Source: Fragilariopsis cylindrus CCMP1102 (taxonomy: Eukaryota > Bacillariophyta > Bacillariophyceae > Bacillariales > Bacillariaceae). Taken from it: a DNA stretch of 38,425 bases. Numbering within the stretch: the stretch's first letter is position 1; each line of letters begins with the position of its first letter. Shown piece after piece: positions 21,481-33,361 of this stretch. The stretch lies in contig FMBT01000237.1 of NCBI GenBank assembly GCA_900095095.1, forward strand, positions 1 to 38,425, written 5' to 3'. The notes beneath the pieces were generated by a model. It did no database searches. It worked only from the letters and a program-made list of their open reading frames with translations, and was not told the origin of the DNA. The position numbers and the translations under genes were made by a program.

Positions 21481-21925
21481 TGGACTATTGTGAATCTGGT
21501 GGTTCTTTTGATTTTCCATCGTTCTGTTCGTCGACATACTTAATGCTGTTGACGATAGAAACGAGCGTCCTATAGCTGTCGCAGAATACCTCATATACAA
21601 TTTTGGGACCAATGCACTTTGGATCTTGGAAGTTGCACTGAACACCTATGAGAATTGGAGAGGCAATTCCCATCTATCGGCTGACAAAGGCTACAGGATG
21701 ATAGCGGAATGGGCCGTATCTATTTATTATGTATACGAATCCATAAGCCTCTTGATTGAATGGAAACTCAACAAAAGCGACTTGAGCGAGGATTTGTCGG
21801 TAGCAGTTATCGGGATAGTTTCTTATTCCTACCTAACTGCTTCAACCTTCCAGACTTACTATACGTTACTGCCAAAGTGCGAGTACGAACAAATTCAAGA
21901 AGAACCATCTACTCTTACTATTTGA
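21306..21925 (+). CDS. Putative small membrane protein or gene fragment, one apparent frameshift
   Basis: The convincing part is 21517-21925: VLFVDILNAVDDRNERPIAV, then NALWILEVALNTYENWRG, WAVSIYYVYESISLLIEWKL and VIGIVSYSYLTASTFQTYY, ending at a TGA. It has about three hydrophobic helices. Adding one T in the TTTT run at 21512-21515 links it to an upstream frame that is open from an ATG at 21306 (SCLDYCESGGSFDF…). I do not recognise the family. The upstream part is less convincing and competes with a minus-strand reading. It may be the 3' end of a larger degraded gene. Confidence 0.42.
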
Positions 21926-22254
21926 CACAATACACATGTCGAAATAATAATGGACTCACTTGGAGTTGGATGCCTTTTGACTAAAAGAAAGTTTTGTATA
22001 ATGAAACGCGAGTTCAAGTCAGGCTCTCAAACACCAAATTATTCCATCCAGTAAGCACCAAAAGAGTGATGGGAGAAGCATTTACTTCTGCGTTATTGCT
22101 TGAGTCTTCTCGATTATTAAAAAATCATTTGGCAAATTTTTTGATCTATTGAATACCTTTAAAAACCAATCATTTTTGTTATTAGCCTCTATTTTCTAAA
22201 ATGAAATTGTCAATTCTATACAAAAGACACAATTGAGTGAGTTCTTAATTCTCT
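21926..22254. other. Convergent gap before the DENN-WD40 3' end
   Basis: AT-rich, with no supported gene. It should contain the 3' UTR of the long minus-strand gene. Confidence 0.45.
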
Positions 22255-25200
22255 TCAATCGTATATCTTCCCAACCAGTTTTCGCATTCGAATTGTACCA
22301 TCTAAGGAACTTGTTAAGAATCCTTTATCAATGTTATCAGATGATGAATGTTCCTCGTTGTCTACAGAGACACGATTACTTGATGGATTATTTGATGCAA
22401 AAATACGATCCTGCGAAAAGGATTCAAAACTAGAAATTATTTCGCAATGTCCTGTCGGTGATTCCTCTAACAAATTTCCTGTGGCAACATCCCATTTTCT
22501 CATTATAGCATCCGACCCGATACTCAAGAAGGAAGTCATCGGGTCAGTTACACTTCTTGCTAAGTGGACAGGTCCTGCAGCAGATAGGTACTGCATATCA
22601 TTCGCGTGGTTGTTGCGTATCGACGCCGATGGCTGCCGTACAATCCTGCAGCCCTTACTACCAATGTCCTTCTTGTTAGACTGGTCATGATCTATCGTAT
22701 TAGAAAGGGACCGGAAATCCCAAGTAGCGATAGTTCCATCTGCTCCAGCGCTTACCATATAAGGATCAGTTCTGGAACCAACCAAGAGATCTGATATGGG
22801 AGATCGATGATGTCGGAGCATAAAAAGGGGCGAACTTCGAACTCGCGCATCCCATAGGGCCACGGAACGGTCTGATGATGCAGAAACTATTGTATTTGGT
22901 CCCCAATATTGCACATTCGTGATCCATCCAAAGTGACCACACAATCGATGTATACACTTGTTTCCGTTCAGATCCCAAACACGAATAGCCCGATCAGCTC
23001 CACCACTTAATAGATGGTCACCATGCCAAGCTGTTTTGATACAAAGAATACGACCAGTATGACCACTTAGTGTACTGAGGGCATCGCTCCCTCGACCACG
23101 TTGTTGTTGATGCTGCTGGCCAGCACTAGACCCTCCATCACCATCACTTGAGTTAATAGCATTTGTTCTTCGACTTCCGGTGGGTGCCCTCAAGGACCAT
23201 AACTTTATTGAACCGTCTGCTCCTCCTGTGACCAAAGAATCTGGACGATATACTTGGGATGGTATATCGATGCAAGTAACTCCACCCCGATGTCCTGATA
23301 GAGCCCGTCCTCGAAGGGAGTATTTTAATCTAGTAGCAGCATTACCATTCTTAGGATATTCATCATTCTTGGTCATTAAAATTGACGAGTAAATATCCTT
23401 CACCGACCATACTCGTAGATCTCCAGCAGTAGTACCAGCAATAACTCGACTTCCCTCCATTGAGTCTAGTATGTCAAGTTCCCCATCCGCGTCTTCTGTA
23501 TCTTTTGTTGAAGAAGGATTTGGTGTATGCGATGTATCCCCATATGCAGCTGCCAGGCAACTAACTGCTCCAACGCCATATTCGCCATCCGAGGATGAAC
23601 CTGTTCTCGCTCGACTCGCGCTACCCCAATCCAAATGGATCCCTCTGACTTCTGGTAATGAATTAACTTTTGAGGATACATCTTCGGCTACCCATGTATT
23701 TTCAATGGAATGAGCCAGAAAGACACCACCATCAAGTCCTCCGCTGGCTACCATGGAAGAACCAAAGGAAGCCAGTGCTGTTACAGCAGATCTCTTCATG
23801 TAGTCGTCAGATGATGGTACGGTGTTTAAATCTGGGTTACCTTCATTGAACTTGATTATACCTTGAGAAGTAGGAGCTGCCGGATGGCACCAGCCAAACT
23901 CTTTCCAGATAAAACTGGATTTATCTCGAGTAATTCCTTCTTCGGAAATTTCTATACTTGTTTGACTAACGTCTGGTCCTTTTCGAACCATATCGATGTC
24001 CCCCGTGCCACCCATATCAGATTGATCTCGTCGAATACTTATCCTGCGTGCAAGCATAAGGAGCTGTCTCCCGCGATCATCACAAAACCAGCCATGTTCT
24101 TGACTTGCTCGCATCGCAAACCGAGAAAGCTCCTCACCAGGAATGCCATATCCAACCATATCATAAAGCGTTGCAACAGCTGACTCGTATTCAACTTCTG
24201 CTTCTTCTTCTTCCTCGTCAACGCTCTCGGCATCATTTAGTCTGAACTCATCGGATTTCTTGACCGCTATCCGATCACGGAGATGCAAAGCCATAACTGC
24301 CTCCCAGACTCCTAGATCCGCAAATATTGGGTGCAAACCAACTCTGGATGTCATTGTGATCACTATCCTCGATTGCTCATCATACATTCGTTCATTTTCA
24401 TCTTCTTCATAATCGCCAGTTTCCAGTACCATGATAAAACCTGAAGAATTGGTAAGTAAACGGTATGCCAATTCAAACTCTGTGTATTCCATACAAGAAT
24501 CTAACATTGCACAGCTCAATCGTACGAGGCAATCAAAGGCAACGCCGTTGAGACGAGAAGCAGAATTTGATACTGTGGTCTGTCGTCGCATCGTTCTGGT
24601 TCTTTTGCTCTCTAGTCGTGATCGCTGGGCTAGAATAGATAGAAGAAACAACTGTGCAGATGGATTACGCAAAGCTTTTTCTGCTTCTGCCATCAGATCT
24701 CTACCGTTATCTTCCACGAAAGGACTTGCTTGATCTGATTGAGATATAAGGTCAGTATTCGCCCTATCTAGACAACGACGAATAATATCCCTACCTTTGG
24801 CGGCGGCAATTCGTTCCTGTGCCGGTGTCAAGGACGATATCCTGGATTGACTTGTAGCAGATGATAAGGAAGACGAATCAGTCATATCGTTTTTGGCCGA
24901 AGTAATCAGAGTTGTCAAGTCAATAGCAGATCCTTCTTTAGCGACTGCCTTCGTGCTCTCAGACAGGAATGACAAATCATCGTCATGTTTTGACTTCTTA
25001 TCTTGAGCTAGCTTCCAAGTCCGAAATCTTCTATCGCCAATTGCATCTCGTAGTTTAACTTTGTCATTAACTTTGATGCCTTGAACCGATATATTGAAAA
25101 GTGGATTGTATTGCCACGGGGTTCTTTCCAACTTTTCTAGATATTCCATGGATACAGATCGTTTGTGTGGATCGGATGACGATACCGTTGCTTCCATATC

Positions 25201-28200
25201 TATTGTTGAGAGCACACTCGTCGTAAATTTCGATATATTCGATCATCAAGGCGCATAGTATTGATATCACGATACAACATATCAAAATCATCAAAATCGT
25301 TTTCATCATACAAATTTGATAGTAAGATTTCATTTTCACTGTCCTCCCCAGAGTTCAGACCACCTCCGTTTTCGACACAAAAAGTCGGAATTTTGTCTTC
25401 AATTTTCTGCAAAGATTTCATTAAATGCGTGATACCTTTTTCGGCTTGGCTACTACAGCCTGATTCGTTAGATACTGTTCTCTTTAAAGACTTTTGATCA
25501 GAGGCCGACTCATCAAAAGTCTGCATGACTTCGTGGAAAAATGCAGCTTCGTCGCTCTCTAAAATCTCTAGTAATTGTTGGAAATTTTGCCCATTGATAA
25601 GCATAGATAGAAAGCGTTTGGTTCGTGTCGATATAACTTTCTTTTTACCAGAGGCATACACGTTTGGTCCTGATCCTATGACCCTCTTTTCTTCATACAA
25701 GGCGGGTGCAATTTTCAAAAACTTATCTCGGTTAAAAACCGTACCCACGCAATCTTGATACCCTCTCAACAATCCACATATTTCGATTGCGATGGTGACT
25801 CGAAATTCTCTCTCTGCGAGACTTTCAGATTCAAGACGGGGGAAGTTCTGTTCTAACATACCATATTCTTCTTCTATCTCCTCCTCTGCATGCAACAATT
25901 GTAGACTGCATTCGAAACATTCGTTGCAAATGATCCAGGCAAAGGAGGTGGATGTTTCATACTACCAGCTGCTTTCGACTTCATTTTCTCTTGGGAGTAG
26001 TCGGCATAAGAGAATCCTCTATTCAAGTCAACCACAACAGTATCATCTAAGGCTCCGTGTTCAATAAATTTTAAGTTACACGAAGGAATACCTAACATGT
26101 ATGATATAGGAGCCTCCACGATCTCGATCATTCCAAGAGGGAGGATAGGGATGTACGGCAAAGACCACGAGAAAGGGTAGATCAGAGCAGTGATAACCTC
26201 AGCTACCATAGCGATATCAGCTATGTCTTCAGAATGGAACAGTATTTTACATTCGGTCAGCACAGCAGCGAGGAGGTAGTTCAGCCCCTCTGCACCAAGC
26301 AAACGACAAACAGATACTAGAGCCCGTCCATGAGGCAGAGGTGGGAGGCATGTTCGTGGTGGTAGCGATAATAAAAATCTATCTCCGGCAAGGAAAGGTA
26401 TCGAACAATTGACAGCACCGGCGACGGGCTTTTGATAATTTAATGTAATGTTCGCAACAGCCTTCTGAATCTCTTCTATATTTGTGGACTGGACGCCACC
26501 AGATGTCATAGAAATCTCTTCGCAAAGTCTCAGGAGTAGCGCTTCCATTACTCCAATTATTGGTAGATTTGAAGTCAAGCAAATACCGATAGGCACCCAA
26601 AGGCGCTTCACCGATACTGGTGATTGTGAGTTGGGTTTTATCCCCATAAGAGTTTGCGCAAAATCGTCCTGCGTTGGATCAATGCCTGTTGGAGCTGGTA
26701 CATAAAACCGGATCACAGCTCCATAAGTTTTCACAAGACTAGAACCGTATTCATCAGAATTAGAAGCGATGACAAACCAAGAGAATGATGTTGTGCAGTT
26801 CAGACAGGCATCAAATGCAGCAATCGACGACGCTACATTTGGAGGTGATGAAGCAGGGAATCGTTTGAGATTAAGATCAGAATGAGACGGAGGAGCGATG
26901 CCTCTCCAAAGCCGAGTTCCTTCTGGAAAGCAAAACCATTGAACCATTTCTGGTAGGAGAGCTCTACGGCCTGATTTGATATGCAAATCGTTATCAGGAG
27001 GAAATTGTTCCAGTATAACAGATTCTGGTGTAGTTTTTACCCATCCTTTCATACCATCATCCTTTTTCTGATTTCCGATGTCCTTGCAGCCTACAACCGC
27101 TAAGAAGTCAACAACACCTTGCTCAAGAGCTGGGTCCTCTGTTTTCGTTTCCTTTTGCGTGGTTTCTTGTTCCTCCGTTTGACCTCGAGCCTCGATACTC
27201 ATTCGACGCGAGAAGGATGCATTTACAAGAGCAGATAACTTCGGGAAGCTAAATGACTCCTTCTTTTCGTCATCGTCGATACTTCTTTCGTCCAATTCAT
27301 CTTCACTCTCGTCGAGAACTTCATGCGAGTATATACTGATCTCGAGTAAAACACTCGGTTTCTTTTGTTGACTGGTGACAAAAGTTGATTCTTCATCCGT
27401 ACACTCAAACTGAAACCATTGCTCTAAACGAACAGTTTTATTTTCGTTTATAGTCCTTTCTAGTTCGAGCTTTGTTAAGGGGATCACTACAGAGCCGAGA
27501 CGAAGATCTTCGGTCAATCTAGTGTTCACCTGTTCGTTGGAGGTAGTAGAACGGAGAGTAACCTCATAGTCAGACTTTGGTGTTTGAGTTTTTTTCATGG
27601 GAAGTGTTGATTGGTATTGATCTACTTCGCTTGTTTCTATTCCTTTCTCGTCGATCAACATCCGTGCTACAGCTGCAGCAGCCTCAGCAGCCAGATCTGT
27701 GTTTGCTTCTTATTGTTATTAGTTCTATTCCAGAAGCCGCGTCGCGTACCTCCTCCATCAAAAGAATCAAAAGATGATACTCGATCCACCCCCATACCAG
27801 CTGGAGGTCCACGTCCACCTGTCGGTCTAAAATGTTCGGTCGTTTCGGCTGTAGACATTTCTCCCACAGATAATTGCCCTTGTACAGAATCAGCTTCATG
27901 CTGAGGTATTGCGGGGGGAGATTCCATGTAATTTAAGGGAGTACGAGCTGCCCGAGCGCACAATTCCACGAATAAACCCATCCTCTTAGGTTGTTTTAAA
28001 TTGTCCCACCGATATTCCTGGTGGAAGTCTAGAATTATAACGAAGTGAAAGAGAAAACGTTAGATTACATCAGAGTGTCCTGGTTCCTTTTCTTTCAAAA
28101 ATTAAGATATAGTATTAACATACGACTTACCGACTGTCCCATTGTCCCGCTTGCTCAAAATCGTGGGTGTCGTAGATAGCACCTTTGCTGATTTGACTCT

Positions 28201-29583
28201 TTCAATACTATTTCTCCCTAGTTTTCCCATTATTATAGAGGTGCTGGATTGCCCATCATCTGCATTTGCACTGGGCGATAAGTGTACCAACCCCAACTTC
28301 AATACCGGACACAAAGGCATATTTGGTACAACATGCAACGGTAAATCCATGGCAGAAATAACACACAGGCGAATGCTCAAGCCTTGGCACGAATCATCTT
28401 TGTCCTCTCCGCCAGTCATTTCAAGATCAGGTACCATCATCTGAATATTAGTAGATTCTGTTTCTACCTTACTTTTATTATTGCTCACGTTGTTATTGTA
28501 AGAAGATTTTGTTTCTACCGTAGTTGTATTGCCTACGGTGGGGCTGGGCTTTATTGCAGTAGTGTTACTGTCCTGCCTCAATCCTGGTTCATCCACTAAT
28601 GTTTTGAATTCATATTTTTTCTCTCGTTCTTTTCTCTCTCGTTCCCTAGCTTCTCTTCGTTCACGTAATCGTTCACTGATATCATTCGGTGCAGTTAGAG
28701 AATGACGATGCCGCCTTTCCTGTTTTCTATATTCACGAATATCAGAGGGATCTATGGGCTCTGTCAGCATTCCCAGGTCAGCACTTTTCGTCCGACCTGG
28801 GACTCTTCTTTTTGCTCTTTCTATTGGTTGATCAATAATCGCGACCGGTCGTCGCAAACCATCTGATGAATTGCTACGGGGGGGAAGCTTTCGATTTTGT
28901 TGTCGATTCGCGATTCCTGAAATGTGCCTCGCATTAGCACTAGGTTCGTTGTTGCCACTATATCTTTGACTCCGTCGAGCTGCCAAACGACTTTCAATAT
29001 CGCTACGCTGTCGGTCTCTGCTTTGAGAGGAAGGCGATTCTCCTCGGGGTGGACGACGACGATGATGATCGTTCGATATCAGACCGGCATCCTTTAGTTC
29101 TTTCCTTCCAATAGATGGAGAAGAGACTCTTCGTGATGGTATCCTATCAATATTATCCTCTTGTTGCTGCTGCTCTCCACGTTCCTGCCGTTCAGTTCTC
29201 AATCGTCTCGCTCTCATTTCTCGAATGCGTTCAATTTCCTCATCGGTTGTCATCGTATTGGTCATAGCGTTTTTATTCTCTCCCGCAGTAGCAGGTGCCG
29301 ATAACATCCGTCGTCGAGGGTCTCGCTCATTACGACTACTCCTCACAGAGGACCGATGGACGTCAGTTGTGCCACCATCAATTGAGAAAGGAGTTGTGAT
29401 CGAACGCGGTGATGGTGCATGGAAGATTCGATATTGACGATTCAAAGAACGAACATCATCTCCTCCACTATTATTAAGTACATTGCTTTCGTTTGCTTGT
29501 TCCGAAATATTATTATCCTCACTCAAACAACTTCTCATTCGTCTCGCTGTTCGTGACGACGGTGGCAGCGGCGGTGGCGGCAT
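22255..29583 (-). CDS. C2-DENN-WD40 protein (SCD1/DENND3-like Rab GEF), three apparent frameshifts
   Basis: A very large gene: exon 1 29583-28131, a 102-bp GT-AG intron (28130-28029), and exon 2 28028-22255. With one base added at each of 27702-27704, 25924-25925 and 25225-25227 it encodes 2409 aa. Order of parts: residues 1-395 basic, Arg/Ser-rich and disordered with a charged helix (ERREARERERKEREKK); about 401-720 a C2-like domain with inserts (LSIRLCVISAMDLPLHVV; VDFHQEYRWDNLKQPKRMGL; LGSVVIPLTKL; PSVLLEISIYS); about 790-1190 uDENN and cDENN (VVDFLAVVG; LLPEMVQWFCFPEG; HGRALVSVCRLLGAEGLNYL; YPFSWSLPYIPILP); about 1210-1330 dDENN (EREFRVTIAIEICGLLRGYQ); and at the C-terminus WD40 repeats (SGHRGGVTCIDI; TGGADGSIKLWSLR; SGGADRAIRVWDLNG; SSDRSVALWDAR). 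DENN domains exchange GDP for GTP on Rab GTPases. The DENN+WD40 order matches plant SCD1 and animal DENND3. The Rab partner is unknown. An in-frame ATG at 29697 would add 38 residues; MPPPPLPPSSR is preferred. Confidence 0.88.
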
Positions 29584-31031
29584 GTCTGCTTTATACTGGA
29601 TAGGCAGCAGGCAGGGTAGGAAGAAATGGAGTGATATGGATGGATAGATGGATCTAAATCCGATAATCTGATATACGTGCCTAAGGAAAGAATGCACGCA
29701 ACGTCATGCCAATACGGTATTCAATGTAGGCTTTGTTGAGAATTAAACAGCAGTTGTCGACAACTTTAGACTAACTCTCTATTACTAGCTAGGTTACAAG
29801 TTACCTTTGAAATCCTGCTACTTTATTCGTGTCATAAGGTTGGTAATGCATGTTCAAAAGCTACAGTATGGATATTAAATTAAGGATGATTCTTACTTAT
29901 TGCATACAGTAGAGTTTCGCCCAACTTATTTGTCAGGGGCGCGCTTTATTTTTTGCTGTTTATTTTGTGGTAAGCAAAAAACTTAAATCACACAGTAAGT
30001 GTGTATTCTATTTTATGTGTTTGTTGCCAAAAGTCTCTGATTTACTTGTAGTACTGCAATGTGATATCAAGCAGTAATGGTTCCTCCATTTGACATCAAC
30101 ATGTGAGCATTAAAAAGAAGAAGGAGCCGCAGCACAATCTTCATTGCCAATACACATGGGATCATTCTAGAGAGAGCTAGAGAGAAAGAGAGGAAAGATC
30201 ATCAACATGGTTCATTTTAGAGTTAGGGAGGGTATATGTTACTGGAAACTATGTAGATATGATGATACCAAAAGCTCAGGATCTAATAGTAATCCTACTA
30301 CATTAAACCTAAATGTGAGAAGAGATATGAGTACAACAGGAGGCACATATTATCCTACATTCTACATTATGGTGTACACAATATTGAATGAAACTATATT
30401 TCTCGATCTTGGTCGCAGGGAGCACAAGCAAGCAGCAGCTCCTACCAACAATACAATAAAATAGACCGGTGTGCAGTAGGCTCAGTATACCAAGGCTGCA
30501 TGCATGGAGAAATCTATAGATTGAATATACTACTAGTAGTACTGTACTTGTATTTTGGGATGAATGCACGAAAGTTGCATTTCCGTTTTTTTTTTAATTG
30601 TTTGGTTTCTCCACGTGGCAGTACAGTACGTACATCACGGCATGGTTGATCGACATCGTTTGTTTTCGAGTGTCGAGAAAAAAGATTATCGTTGATCCAT
30701 CGAATCCATCATGATAGCTAGCACACGTGTCACAACAACAAGCAAGGATAATAATTGCACAAGCAAGTAGCACGAAGTAACAAGTAACAAAATAAAATAG
30801 TAATACTCCATTACTGAGCGAAGCTAACAAAGCAGCAAATCTATATCTTTGGATCAGAAATACTGACGTCTTCTCGAGAGCAGCCGATCGGATCACAAAA
30901 AATCTGAACTGAAGTTCCCATTTCACATCACAACGCATCGCATCGCACTCGAATCTCATTTCCTCTTAGAAAGAAACGAAACAGTTAAAAATATAACATA
31001 CCAAGCAAGTAGAGAATAAATATTTATAAAT
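29584..31031. promoter_or_regulatory. Divergent gap between DENN-WD40 and the EF-hand gene
   Basis: About 1.45 kb between two start codons that point away from each other. Small frames (30207-30464 +, 30594-30959 -) have no recognisable motif. The stretch carries several TACAGTA/TACTGTA words (about 29859, 29905, 30538, 30621). Both promoters should lie here. Nothing else could be supported. Confidence 0.45.
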
Positions 31032-31385
31032 ATGAGACAATTTTACCTGGTAATATTGTTGGAGTAGTCACTGTCGTTGTATTGGCTCTACTATCGGTGT
31101 CGTCATCTATAACAAATACTGTTTCCGCTCAAGACGCTGGCTACGACAACAATGATTATGGCGGCGATTATGGTGATTACCAGGACTACGGACAAGAAGA
31201 ACAGGATGATTTATACTATGAGTACGCCGAAAAGAAGTACGTTTCAAAATTTATGAGATGGAATCATCTATCGCCCTTTTCTTGAACTGCCAATAATTTT
31301 GTGACTTTGATTTGATTTGACGCTTTCCTCACCGAAACTATTCGAATTATTACTTTTTTTACCTCTCATTTCATTAATAAACACA

Positions 31386-31430
<45 letters not shown>

Positions 31431-32028
31431 GGGTGATGCAGCGGCAATGCCAGGTGGACCAGGTGGTGGTGCTGGTGCAATGAAATTAGTTGCAACTGGT
31501 ATAACTGCATGGGTGTTGGGTGCAAAATTTCATGTTGGTCGTGCGACGAAAGAATTAAAAAGGAAACATAAGAGTGAACAAAAAAAATTGTATTCACAGT
31601 ACTATAATGATGTATATAAGCTTGGTGATCAGAATAGTTTGCTGCAAGAACAGATTGAAGATTTAACAGAATTAGTTCAAAAAACTGAATCCAAAGCCGA
31701 ATTAGAAGCATTGCAACGTGATTATGATGAATTTAAACAACCCGACTTGGACAGTGATGATCGGATTTCACGTGCTGAGTTTAGTATGTACGTCAAAGAT
31801 TATTTAAGTAATTATCCAGGATTAACGGAAAAGGATTATCCTAAATTTGAAGACTTCGATCATGATGGGAATGGATTTGTTAGTTTTGAAGAATATTCAA
31901 CACAAATGGCAGTCCAAGCCGAGCAGGCTGAATTAGAAGAATTGTACAATAATGGTAGTGGGAATAGTGCTGCTAAAGCGCAAGCATATTCGGATCTCGC
32001 AAGAGGTGCAGGAGGGACCCGATTCTAA
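31032..32028 (+). CDS. Signal-peptide, Tyr/Asp-rich, membrane EF-hand protein (one apparent frameshift)
   Basis: Two exons, 31032-31236 and 31431-32028, with a GT-AG intron (31237-31430). One extra T in the TTTT at 31041-31044 links the ATG at 31032 to the signal peptide (VVTVVVLALLSVSSS…VSAQ), giving exactly 267 aa. After cleavage near SAQ/D comes an acidic Tyr/Gly-rich part (DYGGDYGDYQDYG). Then a Gly-rich linker and a hydrophobic span (about residues 86-104, MKLVATGITAWVLGAKFHVG), a basic stretch, a coiled coil (about 135-170), and two EF-hands: DLDSDDRISRAE (174-185) and DHDGNGFVSFEE (212-223), both with the expected ligand pattern. This suggests a type I membrane protein with a Ca2+-binding cytosolic tail. 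A second gene with the same leader begins at 38254. Family and role are unknown to me. Confidence 0.82.
31389..31427. repeat. (AC)n microsatellite at a 3' splice site
   Basis: About 19 AC units end two bases before the intron's terminal AG (31429-31430). They replace the usual pyrimidine tract directly upstream of the acceptor. Confidence 0.9.
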
Positions 32029-32792
32029 TATTTATAAATAAAATAATATCAAAAAGAAAAATTGAATGATGAAATGAGAGAATGATGAGAATGAATATCG
32101 TTTCATTTAAACTGTAAAACAAACTACCAGGACATAAAATTTAACGCTACGATTGAATATGTAAAGCCTTTTAAGTGAAAAAATCTTCCCCACCATGAAT
32201 AGCATAATCGAATGAATAAAATGCTATATACAATTGTTGTTGTTTTCGAATGTATGACACGAATGAATCTATCTCTCCCGTCATGTACTACGTAGAATAG
32301 GAAAGACAAGAGAAGAAAAAGATCGACAGTAACAATTGTGTACATGACGTTATTGAAGAGAATCAAGACAAAATAGGAAAGAACAGCAGAGTAGTATGAA
32401 ATGGAAAAAATATCTCTACTAATCCGAACAGTACAGTAGAGTACACAACATAACAACAAGTCTTTCTCTATTCTAACTGCCAACACAAACAATCCGTCTA
32501 CTACTGTAACTACTGTAGTTAGTCTTCGTTTTTCCATGCAGTATCAAATAAAATCAATAAATACAGGTATAATCTACTACTCCGTTTTCGTTTCAGTTCA
32601 TATCGCAAAGGTTGTGTGTGTGTGTGTTTTTTTTCTGTTTTTTTTCATTTTATCATGATGTGTCTAGTAGTTTATGCAAAGGACAATATTATAAATAAAT
32701 ATCCATTTCAGTAAGATAAATATTTGTTTTTGATTTCCTTCCCGATCTTTGTGTGTTCGTTTTAATTGTTATTTCAATTTCAATTTTATTGT
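32029..32792. other. Convergent gap between EF-hand gene and RPP1
   Basis: 3' UTR space of two converging genes. A (GT)n run with a T tract is at about 32614-32646. A 137-codon minus-strand frame (32124-32537) is AT-rich and has no recognisable motif. TACAGTA/TACTGTA words are at about 32431, 32503 and 32512. Confidence 0.5.
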
Positions 32793-33361
32793 TTAATAAT
32801 CACCACCACCTTCATCACCACCGAAAAGACCACCTCCACCGGAAGGTGCTTCAGCTTCTTCTTCTGGTTCTTCTTCAACAACAGCTTCTTCAACGGCAGC
32901 AGCGCCACTGTTGATAGAATTAATTTTTGTGAAAATATGTATAGAAAAAGAAAGAAAAGAAACGAGAAAAGTTAGTATTTGTTTATTGTATCTTCAATCA
33001 TCACATCCGCAATCACATCCACATGGGATGAATCTGTGACCGATCGACGTCAGTTCAATTCAATTCAATTTTCTATCTTAAGCAAGATTATATGATTAAA
33101 AAGCAGCACTTACCCGTCACCACCGCCGCCTCCACCACCACCTGGTGCAGGTGTGTATGTCTTCATACCATCTTTTGATTTCGAAACAACATTCGCGAAA
33201 AGTGCTGCCAAACCAGCTGGTAAGGTGTTTCCAGACGCGGTTGCAACTGCTTGTAATGTTTCTGATGTAATTTCACCACCTTTGGCAACAAGACAGGACA
33301 ATGAAGCAATAAGTTCCTCCTTTTGACAGGCAGATAATTCTGCTACGTTAATTGATACCAT
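32793..33361 (-). CDS. RPLP1: 60S acidic ribosomal protein P1, two exons
   Basis: P-stalk protein that recruits and stimulates translation factors on the large ribosomal subunit. Exon 1 is 33361-33114 and exon 2 is 32907-32793; the intron (33113-32908) is GT-AG and splits a Gly codon. The product is 120 aa. The N-terminal helical domain (QKEELIASLSCLVAKGG, ITSETLQAVATASG, LPAGLAALFANVVS) matches the P1/P2 dimerisation fold and is closer to P1 in order. The hinge is PAPGGGGGGGG, then an Ala/Glu-rich acidic stretch (VEEEPEEEAEAPS). The end is GGLFGGDEGGGDY instead of the GFGLFD typical of animals, plants and fungi. The start sits in a good ACC-ATG-G context. No frameshift is needed. Confidence 0.9.

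Noticed and set aside
30594..30959. 121-codon minus-strand frame upstream of the EF-hand gene
   Set aside because: Hydrophobic but irregular translation, no homology recognised, lies in presumed 5' UTR/promoter of the opposite strand.
32124..32537. 137-codon minus-strand frame after the EF-hand gene
   Set aside because: Lies in a convergent 3' region, hydrophobic and AT-driven, no recognisable feature.
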